From Paguma larvata (lineage: Eukaryota; Chordata; Mammalia; Carnivora; Viverridae), in contig CM057823.1 of assembly GCA_030068075.1 (NCBI GenBank), positions 13,240,485 through 13,304,484 on the forward strand: a stretch of 64,000 nt of DNA, in the 5' to 3' direction. Below the pieces are notes generated by a model, which did no database searches, was not told the origin of the DNA, and saw only the letters and a program-made list of their open reading frames with translations. The position numbers were made by a program, and so were the translations under genes. Shown here piece by piece: positions 43,431 through 55,419 of the stretch; positions within the stretch are counted from its first letter, which is position 1, and every line of letters begins with the position of its first letter.

Positions 43431-44950
43431 ACTGGATAGGTCAGTTGGTAACACCTGCTGGCAGGTGGGCTTATTATTAGGATCTCTAGATGGGCAAGGC
43501 CACTGCCTGAGCTCTGAGATTGGGAGAAGAGGGTGGGCTTTATGGTTAGGTGGTCCTGCTGATTGGGTTCCAAGTTCAAGGTGGGACCCTGGGTGGGCTT
43601 CCTGGTCAGGTGGAGCTACTAGCTGTTTTGTGGTCAGGTAGGGCCATGAACTGGACTCTGTAATCGTCTCTGGTCAGGCAGAGTTGTAGGCTGTGTTCAC
43701 TGTCAAGGCAGTGCCACTGACTGGCCTGCACAGTTGTACAGGATTGTGGGCTAGTGCTCCACAATTGTTCCTGGTAAGGTGGCCTCAGGCTGTGCTCCGT
43801 GATCAGGTGGGGCCACATGCTACATCCTGAAGTTGGGCTGGACTGCTGCCTAAACTTTACAATCAGATAGGCTGTTATCTGTGCTCTGCTGTTGGGAGAG
43901 GTTGCTGGTTGGGCTTTCCAGTTGGGCAGGCCCTCTAACTCTATCCTGCAGTTGGGTGGGTCTGGAGACTGTGCTTCACAGTTGAGCAGGGTCACTGTCT
44001 AGAGCTCTCTTGTTGGATAGGGCTGCAGATTAGCTCCATGATCGGGCACTGTCATTGGCTGGGCTCCCTGACTAGGCAAGACCACAGGTTGTGTTCACAA
44101 TTAGGCGGAGCTGTACTCTTGGTTGTGCTGTTGTAGGCTGGGCTCTGAGGCTGTTCAGGATGATTGTTCAGGCTTCCTTGTTATGTGGGGCCAGAGCCTA
44201 TGCTCAACAGTTATGCAGGGCTGCTAGCTTGGCTCTCTGCCTGGGTGGGCTCTAAGTTGTGCTCCATGGCTTCCAGACATCTACGGCCATTCTTCCTGGA
44301 GGAATGGGATTGGAGGTTATGCTCAGCAATTGGGTGAGGGAGTGAATTTGTTTCCCCTGCTCAGCAGGGCCTCAGAATTGGGACCATGCTGATATACCCC
44401 TGTTAGCTTGGGATTGAAATCTGGCTGCACTGGCGGTCAAACTCCCTAGGGAGATGGAGCCACTGGCTCAGGTCTTTAGATAGGTAGAACCACTGGCAGG
44501 TATCTTTCCTTGGGCGCTGCTGCAAGCCAGAACTTGGTCCACCAAGATTTGAATGCTGGTTGCTATAAGCCCCGCCCTCTGCCCTGTCTCTATTTAATCC
44601 CAAGTGGTCAAACTCTGCAGCTTTTCCCAGCAATTCCTTTGAGGTGAGGCTGAATAGGCCTCCTGGGAAGCATTCTGCAATGCTGGGGAGGGTGGATGTC
44701 TACCTTGGGTTCTCTTCTTCCTACTGAAGAAACTATAGACTCAGGGGCCTTCCTGGTGTGGCACTGTGCTGGCCTGGGGGTTGGTTAATGAGTTCAAAGT
44801 GAAACCACTTTTCTTACTCTTCTAATGAGGTCCTTCTTAGACTCTCTGCCCAAGGGGTGCTTTAGCCTCATCCCCAGGTTTTCGGATTTCGCAATGGTAT
44901 CTACCTATGGATAGTTGCTAATTGTCATATTGTGAGGGAGACTCAAGTTG
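43430..44950 (-). repeat. Degenerate about 38 bp tandem repeats, L1M 5'UTR
   Basis: About 1.4 kb built of loose repeats of the form ggtcaggtggggcc...ggctgggctctgcagtt, spaced at roughly 35-40 bp and strongest at 43590-44260. Old L1M 5'UTRs are known to carry such arrays. Orientation and position next to the L1M ORF2 relic support this. ORF1 and most of the endonuclease are missing between the two parts. Confidence 0.6.
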
Positions 44951-45560
44951 GGAATGACCTGTTAGCGTCTAGATCCAGGAAAGTGTAATTTCTACAGGAA
45001 AGGGACTGGTTTACCTTGTTTAATCTAGACTTTCTCAAGCACATCTTACCAGGAAACTCTTTTAGCCCAGAGGCCCTTTTAATACCCATGCAATCCACTT
45101 TGAGAAATGTTGTCAGAGATGATGCCCTAATGTAAAACAGAGCTAGAACACCATAAAGTCTCCTCACTTGTGTTTTCTCCATAAAAATTCGGTGAGTAAT
45201 TATGAATGATTGATATAAAATATATATTTAAATGAATATAGCCTTTATAGAAATATTGTGATGAATTTCTCATTGCATTAAAACTATTTATTGTCACTAC
45301 CTTAATTTTTATATTATGTATTTTAATAATGTATTTAAAATTGAATTTTGCTCTAAGGAGAAATGTTTAACTGTCACTCATTTATTTAAGGTGTAAAAAG
45401 GCCCAAGCCTTATTCCCAACTCCTGACTTATTCTTGCTACTATCTTCTGTTGCTACACTTAACTGTCTTTGCCGCAGATTCTAATGGCAATAGCAAAAGA
45501 TTCTAACCTTATGTTTGGATACTCTCAGGCTGCCAACATTTCTGACTATTTTTTGGGTGT
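44951..45560. other. Unassigned DNA
   Basis: No gene recognised. The first part could be the extreme 5' edge of the adjoining L1M. The rest is AT-rich. Confidence 0.3.
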
Positions 45561-47325
45561 ATGAGAACTGATTTTCCATCCGAACAGCTGCTGTCTTTGT
45601 CCTTCAACTTGGCATTAATTTGGAAGGTAGAGAGTTTTGAGTGCGCACAGTGTTTAGATTGGCTGTGGGCTGGCTCCCTCATGATCTCTTTCAGACAGAA
45701 GATTCTTAGTCACCTGGATCCTTGTCAGACCTGCGGCGACGTTATTCATTAATTTCATGTAATACTTCCATCAGACGCGATGAGATACTTCTGTTCCAGC
45801 TGTTCTCTCCTGCTAATGTCAACTTTAGAGTTTGAGTTTTGATCTCACCAATGCATTGTGCACGGACTGCCTTCTCCTCTCTCTCAGGTTTTAAAAGGAT
45901 TGTAGACAGATCAGGAAAAACAAGTGTAGTTTTTTGTTTGTTTGTTTTTAGTAAGTTCCCAGGAATATGACACTGTGGGCAATAGTCAGTTCTGCAAGGG
46001 ATCTGACCCGCCTCCTGCAGATGCCCCTGGCCCATTCCCACCGCCCCTGGTGCCCCACCCTGGGGATTCTCTGTGGATATTGCACCATGTGTTGCCATGG
46101 AAACCCACTGGGCACTCACACACATGCAACCTGGAAATGTTGAGGCATTAACACTGGCAGGGTGATCTCTGATCAATGGGCATTGGGTAGATAAAATTTC
46201 TTCTCTCCACTGACAGTTCTGAAACTTATTTCATATGGCTTGTCCGTTCTTTAGGACCGAGAAAACCAGTTGTCAACAGTGGAGGCCAACTTGATGACAG
46301 ATATTTGTAATGGCTCTTCTTCTTGGCCTGCTTTGTTGACACTGTCACTCATACCTTTTCCTTGGAATCACATATCTTTGTAAAGTACTGACACAGAAGT
46401 CTTTGTCTCAAGCTCTGCTTTCAGGAGAACCCATGTTATGATAGTGACTAAGTTATAGTTTTGGTTACTGTATTTCACAAAAATGTGGGTTAATAAAAAC
46501 AGTAATTATTCTATGATTCTGAACTTGTTTCTGAAATAAGTTTATAGAGCTTTAAACATTGAATTGAATTTATTTTGAAGAAGCAGGACTGCCTCAAAAC
46601 TGTATCCATTAGCTCTTTCTTCCATGCCTGGTCTTTAAGACCATTCTAAGTAAGTATCTAAAGACATTTGGTAAAATTCAGATTCAGTGAGTGACTCCAG
46701 CACATGGATCCTGGTGCTCATCTCTCGGGGTGCTATCATTTTCTCAGGGCACTTGTTTTCCAGTATATTGTCATACCATCTGCTGACCTGCATAAATTAT
46801 AGGCAGATATATCAGCACTGATTCTCCTTGGCTGGGCTTTTGTTTTTTATATCTCACAGAAATAGTAAAAGAGGCTAAAAAATAAATGAACACTGTAATA
46901 AGGATGAAGAAAAAAATGAGGGTAAAATAAATAATACCAAATACATGCCATAGGTCCTGGGTTATGACTCTAAGGGCACTTCAATTGTACGTGTGCTTCC
47001 TGGTAGCCAAAGTAAAAGTGTAAAGAGGATAAGTAATGATAGTTATAGTGTCCATAAAATGCAATTTTACCTTTCAAGGAGATTCATCTGCTTTCTACCA
47101 AGATTTGAGAAAAGTTTTCTGGCCGTTCCACAGAAATGATGAGTATTATATGATCAGTCAATTAACAGTCTCCATGACATGCCTGCTATATTGGAAGGAA
47201 GGACTTTATAGGACTGTTTCTTTTAGCCAGCATCTTCCAATGTTGCCTACTCAGCTTTCTCATGGTCACATTGAGTAAATGGAGGGCCCCTCATCTTGAA
47301 GCCATCTTCCACAAATATGGTTTTT
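45561..47325. other. Unassigned single-copy-like DNA
   Basis: About 1.8 kb without a recognised repeat, one of the longest such stretches in the window. A 144-codon minus-strand frame (45742-46176) has no recognisable domain or splice context. If conserved non-coding sequence exists in this window, this stretch and 63200-64000 are the natural places to look. Confidence 0.35.
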
Positions 47326-47337
47326 CCCAAATGAACT

Positions 47338-47533
47338 TTTAAAAATAATGTTATTCATTTTTGAGAGAGAGGGAGAGAGAGAGAGATGAGGCAGAGAGAG
47401 AGGGGAACAGAGGATCTGAAGCAGGCTCTGTCCTGACAGCAGAGAGCCTAAGGTGAGGCTTGAACTCATGAACTGTGAGGTCGTGACCTGAGCCGAAGTT
47501 GGACACTTAACCGACTGAGCCACCCAGGCACCG
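47338..47533 (-). mobile_element. Felid SINE, antisense copy
   Basis: Reversed SINE ending 'gccacccaggcaccg'. Flanks ttcccaaatgaac and ttccaaatgaac are an imperfect duplication. Confidence 0.9.
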
Positions 47534-47549
47534 CTTCCAAATGAACATT

Positions 47550-48180
47550 TGATGAGAATTGTACTGGAGAATTGGCCTGGAGTTTGTCTTGGAGTACACT
47601 TTAGGTCTAATAGGATACAATATCACTTAAATATACATCTCTTAATGTGATAATGTTTCAGGTTTGGGGGTGAAACATTAGTGATTTGTCTAGCAATGAA
47701 ACAGGACCACATTGTCTGGACAACAGAGTCCTTTACCCCTTTTGGTATCTCTCACATTCAGACAGATTGCACCTCTGTGACATGTTGATGAGCTTGTTCT
47801 TGCGATTAGCTGAATAGTCTACATCTCCACCTTTGTGACATATCTCTCTTGGAGGCTCGGGTGAGTTGGTTGGTGGATCCTCCCTGACGCCATGGCAGTC
47901 GGCAGAGGAGGGTTAGCCGTTGGGTGAAAATCTGTGTTCCGACACTCCACTGCCAAGGGCGGCTTGCAGGAGTGGGCGCGGTGCAGGGAGCGTGGAGACA
48001 TAGGCTGCACTCCTGAGTGGGTGATGATTTCCATTTTATCGGGGGTGTCATGATCATTTCTCATAATATCTATGTGAGGGAAGGTAATGTCAGCCCTGTT
48101 TTACAGAGCAGTAGCTGATAGATATTTATATTGAGGACTTCTGAAGTCAAACTTCTCATTGAGGAAAATATTTAAAAAAT
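47550..48180. other. Unassigned DNA
   Basis: No gene or repeat recognised. Frames of about 80 codons at 47806-48064 overlap each other and carry no domain. Confidence 0.35.
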
Positions 48181-48213
48181 TAATAAAAATTTATTCAAAA
48201 TATTAAAAAAAAT

Positions 48214-48412
48214 TCTTTTTTATTTATTTTGAGAGAGACAGAGAGAGTGAGCAGGGGAGGGGCAGAAAGAGAGGGAGAGAGAGAATTCCAAGCAGGCTTC
48301 CCACCATCAGCATAGAGCCAGATGTAGGGCTCAAACCCACAAACAGTGAGATCATGACCTGAGCTGAAACCGAGAGTCAGACACTCAACTAACTGGGCCA
48401 CCCAGGTGCTCC
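48214..48412 (-). mobile_element. Felid SINE, antisense copy
   Basis: Reversed SINE: 'ttatttattttgagagagac', GA-rich body, 'gatcatgacctgagctgaaa' and a head ending 'ccacccaggtgctcc'. Confidence 0.9.
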
Positions 48413-48461
48413 TGTTGTTGTGGTTTATTTAATTTTCCAAGATAGCTCTTTTCTTCACCTT

Positions 48462-48494
48462 TTTTAATTTTTAATTTTTAATGTTTATTTATTT

Positions 48495-48535
<41 letters not shown>

Positions 48536-48700
48536 CATGAGCAGGGGAGGAGCAGAGAGAGACACACACAGAATCTGATGCAGGCTTCAGGCTCTGAACT
48601 GTCATCACAGACCTCTATGCGGGGCTTGAACTCATTAACTGTGAGATCATGACCTGAGCCAAAGCTGGACCTTTAACCAACTGAGTCACCTAGGGCCCCC
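48462..48700 (-). mobile_element. Felid SINE, antisense copy
   Basis: Reversed SINE with a (GA)n run at about 48498-48530. Flanks cttttcttcacctt and cttttcttcccttc suggest a diverged duplication. It lies 50 bp after another SINE in the same orientation. Confidence 0.9.
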
Positions 48701-48724
48701 TCCCTTTTCTTCCCTTCTATCCAT

Positions 48725-48960
48725 GGTTTTAAAACTTGCAAAGCTAACGCCAATCTCAAGTTTTCTGTGAAGTTTTTCATGACTTCGTCTGATTGAGCAT
48801 AATTTTCTTCCTTCAGGCTCCAGGGGAGCTTCATGCAAACCTTTATTTGGGTTTATAGTGCATTGTAATTATTTGCTATCGTGAGCTCTTTAAGGTCAGG
48901 GACCAATCCTTTTTCATCTCTGTAAGCCTATTGTCTTGTATGATATTTGAACATAGAGTT
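48725..48960 (+). mobile_element. L2 LINE 3' fragment
   Basis: L2-like: 'gtgaagtttttcatgacttc', 'cgtgagctctttaaggtcag', 'ggaccaatcctttttcatct'. Diverged. Confidence 0.6.
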
Positions 48961-49784
48961 CTTTAATGTAACTTTGCCCTAGTGATTAATTTTTTCTGGA
49001 ACTTTCCTTGTCTTGTAAGGGATTACCATATATATGAGATCCCGTTATAGAAACCAATAGTTATTTTTTGATAGACAATAAAAACCAGATTTGATCTTCT
49101 TTAACCTTCTAGGAAACCAAGAAATTGCACTGCTCACTTGAGAATGTGTGTTTGCAATGGGCAAGGTAGACAATTCCTTAGTGATCTTTCTCTGTCCTGA
49201 CCGATACCTTAAAAGCAGTTATTAATAAGATGCAAATATTGTATTTCTGAGGAGTTTTGCTTTTTGTAACCATTACATATGGTTAATGGAAGTCGTGAAG
49301 ACCTACAATAACTGCAGAATAGTCCCTGCGCAAACACTAAATGGACCTTACTACAAGCTGTATTCCAGATGTCGACTGGCCTGTTCCAAACAGTAAAAAT
49401 CACGTTTATGGAATATTGAAGCTATTTACCCTAAGTCTTTGATTTGGAGTAGCTGTGTCCATCTCTGGCAATTGAGTAGAGAAATATAGGACTACTCCGA
49501 CCTGAGAGTTGATGGTAGGCTTAGTAGGCAAGAATGGTTATGATCTTTCAGATGGAGAAATTTGGGTGGATTAAGTGGCTAGTCATTGTTAGAAAATAAA
49601 AGACTGAGGTGAGAGAAGCAATTTCGATAAAGGAAGATGGAAAAAGGCATTATAACTCAGTTGTACCTATTCTTAGCCTGTTACATTGAGTTCTGAGACT
49701 GCTGGAAATAATCTAAGTGATTCTCAAAATCGGGGCCATGTTTTGCTCGTCTTTGTATCCCTGCGATTAAGCAGAGATGATCAA
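48961..49784. other. Unassigned DNA
   Basis: No gene or repeat recognised. Confidence 0.35.
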
Positions 49785-50042
49785 GCAGAGGGTAGACATT
49801 GTAAAAGATGTAGGGAATGGCCCAGTGGAAGGTCTAGGGCTCTGGATCAAATACACCCATGTTTAGATCATGGTCCTGCCACTTTTCATCTGTGTGTTCT
49901 TGGGAAAGTACTTAACCGACCTGATCTTCAGTTACCTTGTATACAGAAATGAGCATAGCACATATTGCATTGGTTTTTGTAAAAATTGAATGAGATCTTG
50001 TCTGTAATGTGCCAACATAGGAAAAATGCTCAATAAATGATA
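49785..50042 (+). mobile_element. MIR, near full length
   Basis: Sense MIR: 'ggtctagggctctggatcaa', 'ggtcctgccacttttcatct', 'ttcttgggaaagtacttaac' and a terminal 'gctcaataaatgataa'. Confidence 0.75.
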
Positions 50043-50179
50043 ATTTATTTGATGAGTACATTTCTGATGAGTAAATAGAGGTCAATACCTCAGTTTTCCC
50101 TTAGGTGAAATATATTTTTTATAGTTTTTTTGCGAAGGATAAAATAATAATAAGAATGTCTGCGTAGAACCTAAAATAG

Positions 50180-50692
50180 CTCAAACGAATTTGAAAAAAA
50201 GAGAATAAGATGCAAGGAATCACTATACTTAATTTTAATACATATTAAATGTCTATTTTAATCAAGGCAGTATGATATTTGTGAAAAGACATATAGATCA
50301 GTGGAGTAGAAAGAGTCCAGAGTTAGACTCACGCAAATATGCCCAACTAATTTTTAAAGTATTAAAATTTTGATTGTGGTATAGTAAAAAACACGTAAAA
50401 TTTACTATCTTAACTATTTTTAAGTGTACAGTTCAGTAGTGTGAGATATATGCATGGTGTGCAGGATCTCCAGAACTTTTTTTGCCCAACTAATTTTTGA
50501 CAAAGATACAAAAGCAATTCATTGGAGGAAAGTTAGCCTTTTCAACCAATGATATTAGAGCAATTGGACGTTCATAGGCAAAAAAAAAATGATTTGACCT
50601 AAACTTCACACCTTATAATTAACACAAAGTGGATCACTGGACTTAAATGTAAATGTTAATCTATCAATTTTTCAGTTAAAAAAAAAGGAGAG
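50180..50692 (+). mobile_element. Ancient L1M ORF2 fragment with a nested insertion
   Basis: Old L1 ORF2 text is readable: 'aatcaaggcagtatgatatt', 'catatagatcagtggagtag' and, past the insertion, 'caaagatacaaaagcaattc' and 'attggaggaaagttagcctt'. It is broken at 50356-50482 by a short L1 3' end insertion. Confidence 0.75.
50356..50482 (-). mobile_element. 127 bp severely 5'-truncated L1 3' end
   Basis: The insert reads as a reversed L1M 3'UTR ('attgtggtatagtaaaaaac', 'tttttaagtgtacagttcag', 'gatctccagaactttt'). It is bracketed by a perfect 16 bp duplication, tgcccaactaattttt, at 50340-50355 and 50483-50498. Confidence 0.85.
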
Positions 50693-50898
50693 GCGGGTGC
50701 CTAGTTAAGCGTCTGGCTCTGGATTTTGGCTCAGGTCGTGATCTCATGGTTTGCCGGATTGAGCCCCACATTGGGCTTTGCGCTGACAGGGCGGAGCCTG
50801 CTTGGGAGTCTCTTTCTCCCTCTCTGTCTGCAGCTCCCCCACACGTGTGCACGTGCTTTCCAAAAATAAACAAATAAATAAATGTTTAAAAAAACATA
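50693..50898 (+). mobile_element. SINE with partly deleted head
   Basis: Sense SINE lacking most of the A-box region: it jumps from 'cgggtgcct' to 'agttaagcgtctggctctgg'. The rest of the body and the aaaaataaacaaataaataa tail are present. Confidence 0.88.
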
Positions 50899-50902
50899 GG
50901 GG

Positions 50903-51099
50903 GGAGGTGCCTGGGTGGCTCAGTCAGTTATGCATCCAACTCCGGATTTCAGCTCAGGTCATGATCTCACAGCTCTTGAGTTCGAGCCCTGCATCAGGCT
51001 CCATACTGACAGAGCAGAGCCTTCTTTGGATTCTGTGTCTCCCTTTCTCTCTACCGCTTCCCGACTTGCTCTCTCTTTCTCTCAAAAATAATCATTAAA
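50903..51099 (+). mobile_element. Felid SINE, sense copy
   Basis: Sense SINE beginning 'gaggtgcctgggtggctcag' and ending 'ctctcaaaaataatcatt'. It is inserted at the tail of the preceding SINE, giving a head-to-tail pair. Confidence 0.92.
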
Positions 51100-52280
51100 A
51101 AAAATAAAATTATCAGGTTGGAAAACTCGATGATCCAGAGATGATTTATTGTAAAAGGTGAATTTTTCCTCAAGTACCTTTGAGGGTCTTGGCTTCACAG
51201 CAAAGTGTTAAGCTTAATTAGAAAGCTTGCATATGCGGGACATATTTAGGTTTCTTAGGATAAGAAACTCTGTTCCTGCCTCTCTAAATGCCTCTGGGGT
51301 CGCTCTAAACAGGTTCCTTCAGGGTCTCTAAGACTTGAAGGCACCAGGAGACATCTTATAATTTCTGCTGGGTTCAAGGTGACATTTCTGGGATCTGGTT
51401 TTCAAAGGAGAATGATTTCAAAAGAGAGTGAGTGCATAGGCCTCTTCTCCCCCAGGATCCAGAGCACTTAATTGTCAGTTTCCGGTGAAGGGCACAGTGG
51501 GACTGAGGCTTTCCCACTCGAGGTGCACTCAAGGCCCCCAGCTTCCAGGCTGACTTGTTCAAGGTCCCTCTGTTCTCTGACTAATTAGACTTCCTCTCTT
51601 GAGTTAGAAGTCTGGGTCTTTAACAAATAAGATGGTGAGCAGATGGAGAAGACTGAACTCTTTTGATGGAATTAAGACTCAGAGATCCCCAAGGAGAGGT
51701 TTGGTGAGGGAGCCTTTGGTTGATACTCAGGAGGAGTGAGGCAGATTTCAGTTGGAAAATTTCATGGCTAAAAAATCCTTACTTAATGGGAGGCTGTAAA
51801 CACGGCAATCTGTTCTAGATAAGCAGAGCCGGGAGCAAATTGATTTCACATGCACTGCTTGATTTGTGTGTCTGCCTCTTCCCTGACATGTAGTTCGGTG
51901 GCCCCACAAGCTGCATGCCTGGATAGTTGAGGGTCTTCGTATTAGTGTAAAATCACATAAAGCTTCATTTAGAATTTAGGGTTTTATTTTAGACTTTGGC
52001 CAAGACAACTTGTAGGTTGAATATAACATGGGAAGCCAAACTTTTACCCTATTCAGCTGCTCTGCCCACAAAAATGGATGCCTCTAAGTGAAGAGAATTA
52101 ACTACCCTGAATGGCAAAGGATACATGGGATTTGGTCTTATGTCTCCAGCTGTGTTTGTTTCTGTGAGGAGCAAGCAAGCTAAACCAGTGCCCCAGTCGG
52201 CTGAGACACTGCTACTCCGTCATTTCCTATCTTGGACTCTGAAGATCTCTTTCTTTTGGCTTGAATTGCACGTATATGTG
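51100..52280. other. Unassigned DNA
   Basis: About 1.2 kb with no recognised gene or repeat. Confidence 0.35.
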
Positions 52281-52290
52281 TTCATGTGCA

Positions 52291-52296
52291 TGTGTG

Positions 52297-52335
<39 letters not shown>
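52291..52335 (+). repeat. (TG)n microsatellite
   Basis: About 22 TG units with one TGCG interruption near 52301-52304. Confidence 0.96.
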
Positions 52336-52336
<1 letters not shown>

Positions 52337-52475
52337 GTACTGGTGGGAGACAGACTGGGAGGAGATCTCTCTGTGTTTTTCTGAGTTCGCGGGCTTGTAT
52401 CTCCTGATCTATTAATTTCTTCAGGCCAGCTTTTTTCTTGGCCAGTATATTGTCCCTGTTCAGTAATTAGTCTTT

Positions 52476-52710
52476 CTTATTTTTTAATTTTGGAGAGAGA
52501 GAGAGCATGAGAGAGCAGGGGAGAGGAGTAGAGGAGGAGGAGAGAGAGAGAGAGAGAGAGAGGGAGGGAGGGGGGGAGAGAGAATGTTAAGCAGGCTTCA
52601 CACCCAGCACAGAGCTCCATATGGGGCACAATCCCATGACCCCGGGATCATGACCTGAGCCAAAATCAAGCACCGGACACTCAAGTGACTGAGCCACCCA
52701 GGTGCCCCTT
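52476..52710 (-). mobile_element. Older SINE, antisense, GA-expanded
   Basis: Reversed SINE with expanded (GA)n and (GGGA)n at about 52495-52580. Copies tgttcagtaattagtcttt (52457-52475) and tgttcagtgattaatcttt (52711-52729) form a 19 bp duplication with two mismatches. Confidence 0.92.
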
Positions 52711-52734
52711 TGTTCAGTGATTAATCTTTACATG

Positions 52735-52935
52735 ACACAGAGGATAAAGCTATGTTATGAAGGAATCCAGTTATTTTAATGGTGCAGAAGCCTTTTTAAG
52801 ATCTGACTTGCTCTCATTAAGTCATTTTAGAGGTTATGAAGAAAGCATAGATTATTTTTGGGGGATAACCTCAAGTTGTGTTCTAATGAGTTTCTACACT
52901 GAAATGGTCAGCAGTGATGTGACATGAATTGCGGG
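52735..52935 (+). repeat. Unidentified dispersed repeat, copy B
   Basis: Related to 34225-34440 in the same orientation (see that entry). Not a SINE, L1, MIR or L2 that I recognise. Confidence 0.7.
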
Positions 52936-53880
52936 TCCACGCACATTTTCCACTGGTTATTCTTTCATGTAACAGTCCTGCATTCTTTATTATGTCATTG
53001 GAACGAAGCCATGTGAAATGTAGGGGCCACATATCCAGCTCAAGCCATTAATTTTCATTGCTATCAACTTTCTTAATTAATTGCCATTTTAAGAAGTGAA
53101 TTTCCTCATGTCCATTTTTAATCTTACAGAGAATTGTGGATGGCGTTTAAGAAAATTTGCTCAGTTCTTTGGGAGATATCCAAATGCAAAAGCAGAAAAA
53201 AAGTGTCAGTCATTCAAAAAATTATTCAGATCCTCTGTTGTACTCAGAAACCTTGAAAATAGATCAATTTACATATGACATTTATTATAGCTATTTATAG
53301 TTTGATTTACAAAATATGCTCAGCATGCAAACTTGCTGGGTGCATACTAAAGGAATAAATACTTAAAGGAATTTTTAACTAAAGTTTAAGCTGAACTCTT
53401 GCTTAGCCAGAGTTGAAATGTGTGTGTTCTTGGACATGTCTTGTCTATAAAATAGATAAATGAATATGCCTTTAAGATAAAGTGCATATGGAGGATTAAA
53501 ATATAAGGTTTACCTTGAATTCTATTACTTCCCTCATGAAATTCTAATTTGGAGTGAGTAATATCAGGCACTGCAGGAAATACAAGGGAAGTTTAAGACA
53601 CGACCTCTTTGTTTGGAATTCTACAGTTTAGTTAGGGAGATATGACTAGCATGTGTGAAGCCATTGTCGCTGTCAGCAAGGCAGTATGTAATTAGATGGT
53701 ACATTGTGATGTATGGATTGTAATTACCAAAGAACTTCAGAGAAAAGAGGGAAGAATGTAGATTAGAATAATCAGGGAAGAGTTAGTGTACAGTTGTTCC
53801 AACGTGAACAACTAAAAATTCAAGCTTTTTAGATTCATTTGGGTCTTCAAAAATAAAATCAATTCCGTATTTCCTTTCCT
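52936..53880. other. Unassigned AT-rich DNA
   Basis: No gene or repeat recognised. A 60-codon plus-strand frame at 53096-53278 has no domain. Confidence 0.35.
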
Positions 53881-55020
53881 CTAGAACTCTATTTAAGTAT
53901 ATGTTCATCCTTCTTATTTTGTCCTCTGTCTCTTAACCTCTGTCTGATATTTTCATCTTTTCTTTTTTCTGTCTCTTTGAGATTCATGTTGAGTAATTTC
54001 CTCAGATCTATCTTTGTGTACATCAATTCTGGCTTTTTCTGTGTTGACTCTGCTATTTAATGCATTTGCTGAATTTTTATAATTTCAATGGCTATATATA
54101 TATTTTTCATTCCTAGAAATTTTACTTATTTATATTCAGTGTGTCTTCTTTCTGAGTTTTCTTTCCTGATTGTAATTTTTAAACAGTATACTGCTTGTAA
54201 GCTTTTTTCATATCTTGTTATGTCTTTAATCCTTTAAAAATTACTTCTTTATTTTTTGTCCATAACCGTTTTAAACATAATTATTTTCTAGTCTTATTCA
54301 GATTATTTGTCTGAATTCATAGAAGACCCAACCCTGTAGATTTGCAGTGCCTTTATAAAATATTGCTCATGTATTTCCAGTTACTGATCTCACATGTATC
54401 TTCATTGGTATTTTATCCATGGGACTCCCATATGGCCAGGATTGGGGACACAGCCTTTCAGAATTGTTTTACATTAGTATTCCAGGGTATTAACCATCTG
54501 GGATATATTTTTATGTTGATTTCTTGGGTTGAGGGTTAGCCCATCATGTAGCTAGTATAAACTCAAATTTTGGTGTGTGGCATAGCCTCAGATATATGCA
54601 TTTGTAGGAGAGGGTATTTTTTCAACTGAAGGTTAGGCCCGAAACAGACAACTTTTTTTTCAAGCGTCTTCTAGTTGGTTTGTTCTGTTCCCTAATCCAC
54701 CTTTCATGGGAGTGGATCTTTCAAAGGTCCTAGCTTATAGCCGAGGCTTAAATTCTAATTCCATTATAGATAAAAATATCAAAACCCATAGGGTGCCCAA
54801 AACAAGTGTTCCTCCTTCCTTCAGCCTTGCAGAGTGATGTCAATTGGAAGGCTGACCTTTCTGGTTTTCAGGATCTTCTTGTTCCCAGCAATGGAGAATT
54901 TTATTTTCTTACAAGCTCACCTACACTTTTAAAGAATGCTTCTAATATTTTATGTAGCATCATAGAAGAAAGATTTTCAGGAATTTTTTTCCCCCTCAGA
55001 AGCAGAAATCCTTAATTCCT
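53881..55020 (-). mobile_element. Probable ancient LINE (L1ME-like), orientation uncertain
   Basis: Phrases such as 'cattcctagaaattttactt', 'tccatgggactcccatatgg', 'cttgttcccagcaatggaga' and 'attttatgtagcatcataga' resemble old L1 sequence. The match comes from memory and is patchy. Related text occurs near 31470-31720. Confidence 0.4.
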
Positions 55021-55419
55021 TACTAATTCTCCTCTTAAGGGGTATTCCAAATCTTGTTAGCCTCTTGAGCTTCATGAATGCAGTTATTCCTTTGCGTTCT
55101 AACATTATCAGTGAATCTCTCTTTTTGGTACATCCTTCCGTCTGACTGAAATAAAGCACAGATGTCCTCCATTTGGAAAAAGTTTTCGCTTGACTGCCTT
55201 TTCTTTTTCTGCTAATTCTCTTCTGCTTTTCAGAGTTGAAGCCATTGATAGAGTCTATTAATATAATGTGATTTGTATTGTCTGATTATCAACTCATTTC
55301 TGAATGTCTTATGATAAGTTTCATCTCTAGCATGGTACTGGCACTGCTCTCTCCTCGGACACCAGTGACAGCATTCATGCTACACTCAGCAGGCTTTCCC
55401 CCTCCGCCAGATCGCACAC
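55021..55419. other. Unassigned DNA
   Basis: No gene or repeat recognised. Confidence 0.35.

Larger units (their letters stand above)
41080..44950 (-). mobile_element. Ancient L1M with ORF2 remnant and tandem-repeat 5'UTR
   Basis: The 3'UTR starts near 41080 and repeats the first copy ('gatttgatatatgtatatat', then 'tgtggtgagaactttt'). A SINE interrupts it at 41198-41412, and an AT-rich microsatellite lies at about 41455-41585. ORF2 is recognisable at 41590-43430 but riddled with stops. Near 43236 the sequence jumps from the reverse transcriptase region to the endonuclease region, an internal deletion. From about 43430 a degenerate tandem repeat follows, interpreted as the L1M 5'UTR. Confidence 0.75.

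Noticed and set aside
43405..43995. Frames of 78 and 129 codons in the tandem-repeat region
   Set aside because: They follow the degenerate 38 bp repeat of the L1M 5'UTR and have no independent protein signature.
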